Shown: positions 44,923 to 52,175 of the stretch, piece after piece | Layout: every line of letters begins with the position of its first letter | How positions within the stretch are numbered: the stretch's first letter is position 1 | NCBI RefSeq assembly: GCF_042647465.1 | Contig: NZ_JBHRVN010000008.1 | From: Wagnerdoeblera intermedia | GTDB lineage: Bacteria > Pseudomonadota > Alphaproteobacteria > Rhodobacterales > Rhodobacteraceae | Length of the DNA: 64,000 nt | Reading direction: 5' to 3' (one strand) | Program-made: the position numbers and the translations under genes | The notes under the pieces: model-generated | Databases searched by the model: none | What the model saw: the letters and a program-made list of their open reading frames with translations, nothing else | What the model was told of the DNA's origin: nothing

Positions 44923-47886
44923 ATGGAACTTTCGTCCAGCGCCTTACTGCGCCTTCTGTCCCTCAAAGGCGCTGGAACAGCTCCAACTCTCTGCCTCGTG
45001 CCCGAAGGGGTAAGCGCGGGAGAGCATGCCGAGGTTCTGGCACCCTTCTCTCAGATCATCGCGCCGCCGAGCATAAAGCCCGGCCTTTGGGCCTCATCGG
45101 TCAGCATACGCCTGTCCGGCGAACGGAGCGTCATGCTGCATGGCGCGAAGACCGCGTTAGCCCGTGATTTCATCTACGAAGTCGAAAAAAGTTGGCACAG
45201 CTACAATCAAGGAAAGCTCGCGAACGAGGAAAACAGCATTAACGCCTTGCTGCTGCAATTGCAGCGCTTGGATGCACCACAGACCTATCCCTCTGCCTGT
45301 GTCATCGGCGCTGTCCTGCAGGAGGCCTCGCGTCTGGAGGATGAGCTTCTGAGCCGCCTGCCCGAAGATGCCATCGGCCAAGAACAAAACCAAAGATTAG
45401 CTCCAATTCGTTCCTTCGCCGCGCACCCTGCAGAATTGCGGGAAAGGGCTATCGAGCGTTTCGTCACGGTAGAGCTGGAGCGCTGGAAGGAGTTCTTTGA
45501 CACAGTCGAGAGCAAGCCTTTGACGCCTGAACAGCGCCTTTCCATCGTGGTCGACGAAGATGCCACCCTGGTCCTGGCAGGTGCCGGATCAGGCAAGACA
45601 AGCGTCATAACAGCAAAGGCTGCTTACCTTCTGCGTGCTGGCATCCGGCCGGCCGAAGAAATCCTGCTTCTCGCCTTTGCGAAAGATGCCGCGAAAGAGA
45701 TGTCTGAGCGTATCGAGGCCCGCTGCGGCATGCCGATTGAGGCACGCACTTTCCACGCGCTGGCCTATGACATCATCGGCTCGGTTGAGGGGGCCAAACC
45801 GCCGCTCGCCGCCCATGCGACGGATGATACTGCGTTTCTCGATCTGATCCGGCAGATCCTGCGCGACCTCATGACAAAGGTCGCCGAAGTGGCAGGTGCC
45901 TTGATTTCATGGTTCACTGAATTCCTTGTCGAGCAGAAGGACGACTGGGATTACAAGACCAAGCACGACTATTACAAGCAGTTGGAAAAGCTTGACTTGC
46001 GCACCCTGCAGGGTGAGCAGGTCAAAAGCCGCGAAGAGCTGAGCATCGCCAACTGGCTTTACCAAAACGGCATCGCCTATGAGTATGAACCGGATTACGA
46101 GCGTAAGGTCGCAACCGGCGGGCGGCGCAACTACACGCCCGATTTTCGCCTGACCGACAGCGGCGTCTACCTTGAGCACTTCGGCGTGCGGCGTGAGCGT
46201 GCCCCCGACGGGACGGAACGCTTGGTCACGGCCCCCTTCGTCGACCGCGACGAATATCTCGAAGGGATGGAATGGAAGCGCCAGCTCCACAAAGGTCAGG
46301 GGACCATCCTGATCGAGACCTTCAGCTATGAGCAAAAGGAGGGGCGCCTGCTGGAGGCCCTTCAGGAGAAGCTGGCCCCCTACATCACAATCAACCCCCG
46401 CCCCGCCGCGGAGATCTTTGACCGGGTGGTGGAGCTTGGTCAGGCCGATGCCTTCACGCGCATGCTCGGGACATTCCTGCGGCAATTCAAGAGCGGTGGC
46501 TACTCGGTCGCGCAATGCCTCGAGAAGTCCCAAGTCCTGAAGCTGGGCAAGCGGGCCCAAGCCTTCCTGAAGCTTTTCGAGCCGGTCTATGCGGAATACC
46601 AGCGCCGCCTGGGCGACCGCATCGATTTTGAGGATATGATCCTGAGGGCCGCGCATTACGCCGAACAGGGCCGCTACCTGAGCCCGTTCAGGCATATTCT
46701 GGTTGATGAGTTCCAGGACATCTCCCAAAGCCGCGCGCGACTGATCAAAGCCCTGAAAGCCCAGCATAGGGATGCCCGCATCTTCGCCGTTGGCGATGAC
46801 TGGCAATCGATCTACCGCTTCGCGGGTTCTGACATCCACATTATGCGGAACTTCGGGCGCGAATTCGGCGGGACGTTTGGCAAGCAAACCGACGTGCATC
46901 GCAGCGTGGATCTGGGACGCACCTTCCGTTCCGTCGACAAAATCGCCTTGGCCGCGCGTGGGTTCGTGCTCAAGAACCCGGCGCAGATCGTGAAAACCGT
47001 GGTGCCCGCAGGTGTGGCCCCGCGTCCCGCCATCCAAATCGCCTGGACCCGCAAGGGCGGTGATGAAGCTACACTGTCGGGCGTTCTGCAAAGGTTGGCG
47101 GGCCTGCCCGCCCCTGAAGGCCGCAAGACTTCTGTGCTGCTGTTGGGGCGTTACCGCTTTATCGATCCCGGCCTATACCAATTGCAAAAACGCTTCCCGC
47201 AGTTGGCCCTCAGCTTCAAGACCATCCATGCCTCAAAAGGGCTGGAGGCCGATCACGTGGTGCTTCTGAAGGCGGATGCAGGCCGTGTGGGATTCCCATC
47301 GGAAATTGCCGACGATCCCCTTCTCAGCCTGGTCTCGCCCGAAGCAGAGCCCTTTGAAAACGCCGAAGAGCGCCGCGTGATGTATGTCGCAATGACACGT
47401 GCCCGCTCGACCCTGACGATCATCGCTTCCGAAGCCCGCCCTTCGGCCTTTGTTCAAGAACTTCTTGCCGATCCCTTCTATGATTTGGATGCGCCTGCGA
47501 GCAAGGAAGGCGAAGTCGAGACCTGCGCAGAATGCTCGGGACGCATGTTGCCTGATCGCTCGAAAGAGGGCGGATTGTATTACCGATGCGAACACGTCGC
47601 GCATTGCGGCAATATTCTCCCCGCTTGCCCATCATGTGGTTCCGGGCTGCCGATCCGCGACAGCCGTCACAACCGCTGTTCAGCCTGTGCAGTTGAGCAG
47701 CCGGCCTGCCCATCCTGCAACGGCGGGTGGCTGGTAAAGCGAGATGGGAAATTTGGTGCCTTCTACAGCTGCACGAGGTTCCCTGCCTGCAGCGGCAAGG
47801 CGAAAGTCAAAGAGATCGAAGAGCCCATTGTGATTTTCCGCGCAGAACTGACCCGGGATTTCCATCGAGAAGTGACCCACCTTTGA
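44923..47886 (+). CDS. HelD-like (helicase IV) UvrD-family DNA helicase with nuclease-like insert and zinc-ribbon tail
   Basis: 987 residues. Residues 1-200 match the helicase IV N-terminal region; Walker A is LAGAGSGKTSVI (219-228). After motif Ib an insert at about 365-485 carries a PD-(D/E)xK-like layout: a helix with Glu (SREELSIANWLYQNGIAYEYEPDYE), YTPDFRL (D407), YLEHFGV (E418) and TILIETFSYE. UvrD motifs resume at FRHILVDEFQDIS, FAVGDDWQSIYRFAGSD, TIHASKGLEADHVVLLKAD and ERRVMYVAMTRAR. The tail has repeated CxxC pairs (CAECSGRM, CPSCGSG, CSAC, CPSCNGG, CSGK) like topoisomerase zinc ribbons. The last 18 or so residues come from the IS21-family end inserted here. Predicted to unwind, and perhaps cut, DNA. 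Confidence 0.85.
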   Translation: MELSSSALLRLLSLKGAGTAPTLCLVPEGVSAGEHAEVLAPFSQIIAPPSIKPGLWASSVSIRLSGERSVMLHGAKTALARDFIYEVEKSWHSYNQGKLANEENSINALLLQLQRLDAPQTYPSACVIGAVLQEASRLEDELLSRLPEDAIGQEQNQRLAPIRSFAAHPAELRERAIERFVTVELERWKEFFDTVESKPLTPEQRLSIVVDEDATLVLAGAGSGKTSVITAKAAYLLRAGIRPAEEILLLAFAKDAAKEMSERIEARCGMPIEARTFHALAYDIIGSVEGAKPPLAAHATDDTAFLDLIRQILRDLMTKVAEVAGALISWFTEFLVEQKDDWDYKTKHDYYKQLEKLDLRTLQGEQVKSREELSIANWLYQNGIAYEYEPDYERKVATGGRRNYTPDFRLTDSGVYLEHFGVRRERAPDGTERLVTAPFVDRDEYLEGMEWKRQLHKGQGTILIETFSYEQKEGRLLEALQEKLAPYITINPRPAAEIFDRVVELGQADAFTRMLGTFLRQFKSGGYSVAQCLEKSQVLKLGKRAQAFLKLFEPVYAEYQRRLGDRIDFEDMILRAAHYAEQGRYLSPFRHILVDEFQDISQSRARLIKALKAQHRDARIFAVGDDWQSIYRFAGSDIHIMRNFGREFGGTFGKQTDVHRSVDLGRTFRSVDKIALAARGFVLKNPAQIVKTVVPAGVAPRPAIQIAWTRKGGDEATLSGVLQRLAGLPAPEGRKTSVLLLGRYRFIDPGLYQLQKRFPQLALSFKTIHASKGLEADHVVLLKADAGRVGFPSEIADDPLLSLVSPEAEPFENAEERRVMYVAMTRARSTLTIIASEARPSAFVQELLADPFYDLDAPASKEGEVETCAECSGRMLPDRSKEGGLYYRCEHVAHCGNILPACPSCGSGLPIRDSRHNRCSACAVEQPACPSCNGGWLVKRDGKFGAFYSCTRFPACSGKAKVKEIEEPIVIFRAELTRDFHREVTHL

Positions 47887-47900
47887 TTATGGTTGCGGGT

Positions 47901-48695
47901 TCACTGTGAGGTCAACGGACGGCCAGTCTCCTTCCTGTTTTTGATTGCCGCGGCTGCGCTTGCTTTGAAGCGGAAGCTGTCATTGCCGGTCTCAAGGATA
48001 TGGCAGCGGTGCGTGAGGCGATCGAGAAGTGCGGTCGTCATCTTAGCGTCTCCGAAGACGGTCGCCCATTCGCTGAAGCTCAGATTTGTCGTGATGACAA
48101 CACTGGTTCTCTCATAGAGCCTGCTGAGCATGTGGAAGAGGAGTGCACCGCCGGACGCACTGAATGGCAGGTAGCCCAACTCGTCGAGGATCACGAGGTC
48201 CAGCTTGGTCAGGCTCTCGGCGATCTGCCCTGTCTTGCCTCGCAGCTTTTCCTGTTCGAGGGCATTTACGAGTTCAATCGTTGAGAAGAAGCGGGCCTTA
48301 CGTCGATGCTGCTCAATTGCCTGCACTGCCAGAGCCGTGGCGATATGGGTTTTCCCCGTGCCCGGTCCGCCTATCAATACGATGTTATGCGCCCCGTCTA
48401 TAAACTCGCAGCGATGCAGGGTGCGGATTGTCGCCTCGTTGATCTCGCTGGCTGCAAAATCAAAGCCTGACAGATCCTTATAGGCAGGGAAGCGAGCCGC
48501 TTTCATGTGGTAAGCAATGGACCTTACCTCGCGCTCAGCCAGCTCGGCCTTAAGGAGCTGGGACAGGATCGGCACGGCCGCCTCAAAGGCAGGCGCCCCT
48601 TGCTCAATGAGATCAGCAACGGCCTGAGCCATGCCGTGCATCTTGAGGCTCCTGAGCATAATGACGACGGCCGCACTGGCAGGATCATGACGCAT
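47901..48695 (-). CDS. istB: IS21-family helper ATPase IstB
   Basis: 264 residues from ATG 48695 (MRHDPASAAVVIML), which overlaps the istA stop. AAA+ ATPase with Walker A NIVLIGGPGTGKTHIATALAV and Walker B LDLVILDELGYLPFSASGG, then VVITTNLSFSEW. It controls target capture by IstA. Full length. Confidence 0.93.
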   Translation of the reverse strand: MRHDPASAAVVIMLRSLKMHGMAQAVADLIEQGAPAFEAAVPILSQLLKAELAEREVRSIAYHMKAARFPAYKDLSGFDFAASEINEATIRTLHRCEFIDGAHNIVLIGGPGTGKTHIATALAVQAIEQHRRKARFFSTIELVNALEQEKLRGKTGQIAESLTKLDLVILDELGYLPFSASGGALLFHMLSRLYERTSVVITTNLSFSEWATVFGDAKMTTALLDRLTHRCHILETGNDSFRFKASAAAAIKNRKETGRPLTSQ

Positions 48696-50214
48696 GCCGG
48701 CCTCCGACAATCCGCGGGCGCAGCCGATCGTAGCGTTCGACATTTGCTTTAGGCTCCCTGCGCAGGTTCAGCGCTTGAGGCGTTTCCAGAGGCTCAAGCG
48801 GGCCTTTCCTGTCAACGATGCGGTGCAGGATGTTCAGCACATGGGTCTTCGTCGGAACTCCCTCCGCCAGTGCCTGCTCAACGGCAGCCAGAACTGCCTG
48901 CTCATCATGATGCATAACCAGGGAGAGGATATCGACCATCTCCCTGTCACCGCCAGGCTTGCGCAGAAGATGTTCCTGCAGCTGGCGGAAGGCTTTCGGG
49001 CACTCCATGAACGGCGCTCCATTGCGAAGAGCGCCGGGCTTACGTTGCAGGACGGCCAGATAATGCCGCCAGTCATAGATGGTTCTGGGAGGAAGTCTGT
49101 GATTGCGTTGGATAATCCGCATGTGCTCACACAGGATTTTACCCTCGGCCACAATCCTCAGCCGGTCAGGATAAACCCTTACGCTTACCGGGCGGTTCGC
49201 GAAGGATGCCGGGACACTGTAGCGGTTACGGTCGAAGGTGATCAGGCAGGTTGGCGAGACACGCTTGCTCAATTCGATAAAGCCATCAAAAGCCGGCGGG
49301 AGGGGCATCAGGGCAGCTCGCTCGTCTGCCCAGATCTCAGCAATGGTGCCGCAAAGCATGCCATGGTTTGTCTCAGCCCAGAGCTCGATACAGCGCTGCT
49401 CCAGCCAGATGTTCAGCGCATCCAGATCCGGAAAGGACGGCATCACGGACAGGATTTGATGTCGGGTATCGCGCACATTCTTCTCAACCTGCCCCTTCTC
49501 CCAACCAGCCGCCGGATTGCAGAACTCCGGCTCAAAAACATAATGGTTGGCCATGGCCAGAAAGCGGATGTTGATCTGCCGCTCTTTGCCCCGCCCGACC
49601 CGATCAACGGCCGTGCGCATATTGTCGTAGATCCCACGCTCAGGGACGCCGCCGAAGACCCGGAAGCCATGCCAGTGTGCGTCAAACAGCATCTCATGGG
49701 TCTGAAGAAGATACGCCCTGACCAGAAAGGCCCGGCTATGCGAGAGCTTGATATGGGCAAGCTGGAGCTTCACCCGGGCGTTGCCCAGGACGGCATAGTC
49801 CTCGCTCCAGTCAAACTGGAATGCTTCCCCAGCCCGAAAGGCCAGGGGAACGAAAGTCCCACGCCCTGTCGTGTTCTCTTGGCGTTGGCGTTCAGCACGC
49901 CAGTCTCGGGCAAACGCCGCAACTCGATTGTAAGACCCCGTAAAGCCCAGCGTCACAAGGTCAGCGTGCATCCTCTTGAGGGTTCGACGTTGCTTACGGG
50001 GCTTGGCGGCTTCGCTCTTGAGCCAGCCAGCAAGCTTCTCTGCAAAAGCATCCAGCTTGCTCGGCCGCTCAGGAGTGGAAAACTCGGGTTCAATCGTGCC
50101 CGATCTTAAATGTTTACGGATCGTGTTACGCGACAGGCCCGTTCGACGCGCGATCTCCCGGATCGGCAGCCCGTCACGCAGGCGCATCTTACGAATGACG
50201 TTCAATAGTCCCAT
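48685..50214 (-). CDS. istA: IS21-family transposase IstA
   Basis: 509 residues from ATG 50214 (GGAG upstream). N-terminal helix-turn-helix (GLPIREIARRTGLSRNTIRKHLRSG). DDE core: Asp in FQFDWSEDYAVL, Asp in GVPERGIYDNMRTAVDRVG, Glu in GWEKGQVEKNVRDTRHQIL. C-terminal beta-barrel region FDRNRYSVPASFANRPVSVRVYPDRL. Overlaps istB as usual. Intact. Confidence 0.93.
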   Translation of the reverse strand: MGLLNVIRKMRLRDGLPIREIARRTGLSRNTIRKHLRSGTIEPEFSTPERPSKLDAFAEKLAGWLKSEAAKPRKQRRTLKRMHADLVTLGFTGSYNRVAAFARDWRAERQRQENTTGRGTFVPLAFRAGEAFQFDWSEDYAVLGNARVKLQLAHIKLSHSRAFLVRAYLLQTHEMLFDAHWHGFRVFGGVPERGIYDNMRTAVDRVGRGKERQINIRFLAMANHYVFEPEFCNPAAGWEKGQVEKNVRDTRHQILSVMPSFPDLDALNIWLEQRCIELWAETNHGMLCGTIAEIWADERAALMPLPPAFDGFIELSKRVSPTCLITFDRNRYSVPASFANRPVSVRVYPDRLRIVAEGKILCEHMRIIQRNHRLPPRTIYDWRHYLAVLQRKPGALRNGAPFMECPKAFRQLQEHLLRKPGGDREMVDILSLVMHHDEQAVLAAVEQALAEGVPTKTHVLNILHRIVDRKGPLEPLETPQALNLRREPKANVERYDRLRPRIVGGRHAS

Positions 50215-50377
50215 GTGGATCACTCCGAAGCCCCCCTCGCTCACTGCGCGGGGGAAGGGTCACATGGGTCAAATCTCAATGGAAATTATCGCCCCAAATG
50301 GGTCAGTTCTAAGCGGCAATCAACAATTAAAGATTAAGCCTTACGTTTCAATGGCTTGTGACTTTAGATAGTGGCTC

Positions 50378-50394
50378 CCCTACCGCCGGAGCCA
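50378..50394 (+). repeat. Right attachment-site core (attR of element 1, attL of a second element)
   Basis: Exact copy of the 17-bp core at 42554-42570. Here the preceding bases extend it into a hairpin (TGGCTCC ... GGAGCCA). A GTGAGTGTGG sequence lies 73 bp downstream, as it does (74 bp) after the left copy, and an integrase N-terminus follows 137 bp downstream (146 bp at the left copy). Confidence 0.65.
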
Positions 50395-50514
50395 TCTTCA
50401 ACTCAAGAAGTTGATTAAACTCACGAAATCAGAACGGCTTCGTGAGTGTGGCATCAGGATGTACCATCCTTATGTGGCCTCAGTGCTCGACGAACCAAAG
50501 GTTTCGCTGAGAGC

Positions 50515-50625
50515 ATGCAAAGACTGCCCCACCTCTCCAGACGCGGCAATATCTGGCAATGGCGCCGACGCTGGCGCTCGCTATCCACAGGTATTTTCGA
50601 TCTTAAGCTTTCTTTAGGTACTGAG
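50515..50625 (+). pseudogene. Remnant of a second DUF6538 integrase (first ~37 codons)
   Basis: ATG 50515 opens MQRLPHLSRRGNIWQWRRRW..., then FDLKLSLGTE. This parallels the head of the intact integrase (SHLYRRGASYVWRRR ... GGRILQISLRTNE). Homology stops at about 50625, where beta-lactamase-derived sequence begins in another frame; the frame itself runs on to a stop at 50685. It is the truncated start of a second element of the same family, in tandem with the first. Confidence 0.65.
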
Positions 50626-51019
50626 CAGAAACCGCTGGGTCATTACACCGGCGCTGAACACCTTTGCCCCGCAGGATCCGCGTGACACTACCAGCCCGCT
50701 CGCGATGACCGCCCTTCTGCAGGAGCTGCTGACCGGTGAGGTCCTCTCTGAGGAGGCAGGCAGCCAACTGGCGGATTGGATGCGCCCGGGTGGTGTGACC
50801 GGCAGGCTCATTCGTCCCCATGTGCCCGAGGGCTGGGATGTAGCAGACAAATCCGGTGCAGGCGACGGCACCCGCAATCTCATTGCCATACTGACGCCGC
50901 CTGAAAGCGAGTCGGTTTTCGTCAGCCTTTTCATCTCGGACACGAAAGCTGACTTTAAAGCCAGAAATGACGCTCTGATCGCCCTGAGTGCAGCGGTCAT
51001 GGAAGAGATCCGCCGCTGA
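50618..51019 (+). pseudogene. Class A beta-lactamase, C-terminal fragment
   Basis: Read in frame from 50618, the fragment shows the class A C-terminal half: SRNRWVITPALNTFAPQDPRDTTSPLAMTALLQELL (the RWE..LN...PGDxRDTTTP region), then GWDVADKSGAGDGTRN where the KTG triad motif appears as KSG, then IAILTPP and a final helix AVMEEIRR. The active-site SxxK serine, SDN loop and Glu166 regions are absent, so it cannot be active. An internal ATG 50705 opens the last 104 codons. It is fused directly to the integrase remnant. Confidence 0.8.
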
Positions 51020-51051
51020 CCGATCAATCTGACAGTGCGTCCCTCGCGCTG

Positions 51052-52071
51052 TCAGGTCTGCGGATCCGGCACATAGATCTGCTTCAGAGGTATGATCGAG
51101 CGGTAGCGCGGAGAAAGATGCGCGTAGTTCTCCAGCAGAAGCTCAACGAACTGCTCTCCGTCAATCAACCGTAACTTGGGACGGTTGCGCTCCAATTCGA
51201 CCGATTGGCGGCTGAAGGAGCCCAGAGTAATGAACAAACCATACTCGCCTTCGCCCAGAGTGCCGAGCAACTGATCGACATCCGTCCTCGGTGTCTGATC
51301 CGTTTTTCGTTTACACTGGACCTTCAGGATCGGCGGCTCAAAGCCGAGCTTATCTTTATGAGCAATGACGTCGACGCCGCCGTCACCTGAGCGCTGAGTT
51401 ACCCGAGCGGTGTAACCCATGCATTCGAGGACATGTGCCACGAATTCTTCAAACTCGTAGCCATTCATCCGACTCATAATCTGACGGATGACGAAATCTT
51501 CTGTTGTGATTTCAGCCTGACGGGAGACAGCCACCGTAGCGCTGTCATCGTCGACAGGGGTTTCCGCCTCGGCAGATGCCATCACCGCCGGGGTAACGGC
51601 CGCTGCAACTCCGATCCGCTCAAGAAACTCTGAGGCGTGCTCCCGGACCGAAAACAGTGTGATGAACGACCCGATTTCGTTCAGCGCGCTCTGAGTGAAG
51701 GTGCTCCTCGGGAAATGTCCGAGCCACTCAACCTTGCGGTGATTGGGGTAGCCATCAGCGTCGTTAAGCTTGAAATGGTATTGCCCTACGAAGCGCCCCA
51801 CATTCACCATCCGATCGTGCTTGGAGGGATAGATGACGTAATCACCCTCACGGATTTCGCGACTAAACCGATACAGCGTGCCGGCATCAACCGGTAAAGC
51901 GCCTGGCTTTTTATCGGGATAGTGCACTGCCAAAGCACGTTTCAGCGCATCCCGGTCAGGATATTGCATGAGATCGCCCATGGCTTGCCAACCGATGCCG
52001 ACATAGCCCTCGTCAATCGGCGCCGATGAAACATGCTCACCCATGTGAAGGCCCCATACAGCGTTGCTCAT
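51052..52071 (-). CDS. Mrr-like restriction endonuclease
   Basis: 339 residues. Residues 1-120 form an EVE/PUA-like or winged N-terminal domain (SSAPIDEGYVGIGWQAMGDLMQYPDRDALKRAL ... EIREGDYVIYPSKHDRMVNVGRF). The C-terminal Mrr_cat domain begins MNGYEFEEFVAHVLECMGYTARVTQRSGDGGVDVIAH with the metal-binding Asp in GDGGVDV and the QxK motif in ILKVQCKRKT. It then ends DQLLGTLGEGEYGLFITLGSFS. Mrr-type enzymes cut methylated or foreign DNA. It is followed, 104 bp upstream on the same strand, by the giant helicase-nuclease; the two may be one transcription unit, with the large gene first. Confidence 0.85.
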   Translation of the reverse strand: MSNAVWGLHMGEHVSSAPIDEGYVGIGWQAMGDLMQYPDRDALKRALAVHYPDKKPGALPVDAGTLYRFSREIREGDYVIYPSKHDRMVNVGRFVGQYHFKLNDADGYPNHRKVEWLGHFPRSTFTQSALNEIGSFITLFSVREHASEFLERIGVAAAVTPAVMASAEAETPVDDDSATVAVSRQAEITTEDFVIRQIMSRMNGYEFEEFVAHVLECMGYTARVTQRSGDGGVDVIAHKDKLGFEPPILKVQCKRKTDQTPRTDVDQLLGTLGEGEYGLFITLGSFSRQSVELERNRPKLRLIDGEQFVELLLENYAHLSPRYRSIIPLKQIYVPDPQT

Positions 52072-52175
52072 TTCAGCTTCCTTTTTCGAGTTAACGTTTG
52101 CGGGCGCTCGGGTTGAAATCTGCCGTCAGGCATGGGTTGCTCACAATTCGGCCCAGCGAACCCAGGGAGGTCAAA

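Larger units (their letters stand above)
47829..50325 (-). mobile_element. IS21-family insertion sequence (istAB)
   Basis: About 2.5 kb. Both ends begin TGT and share AGAACTGACCC plus an inner TTTCCATyGAGAnnTGACCCA repeat (47860-47880; inverted at 50264-50285), the multiple transposase-binding repeats expected for IS21. It sits in the 3' end of the helicase gene. No convincing target duplication: flanks are ...GAGCCCAT and ATTAAAGA. Exact end positions may shift by 1-2 bp. Confidence 0.85.
42554..50394 (+). mobile_element. 7.8-kb integrative element between 17-bp direct repeats
   Basis: Bounded by identical 17-bp repeats; integrase next to the left repeat; cargo is a HelD-like helicase interrupted in its last codons by an IS21-family element. 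Without the IS it would be about 5.3 kb, which is very small for such an element. Whether the helicase is passenger or part of the element's own biology is open. Confidence 0.6.
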
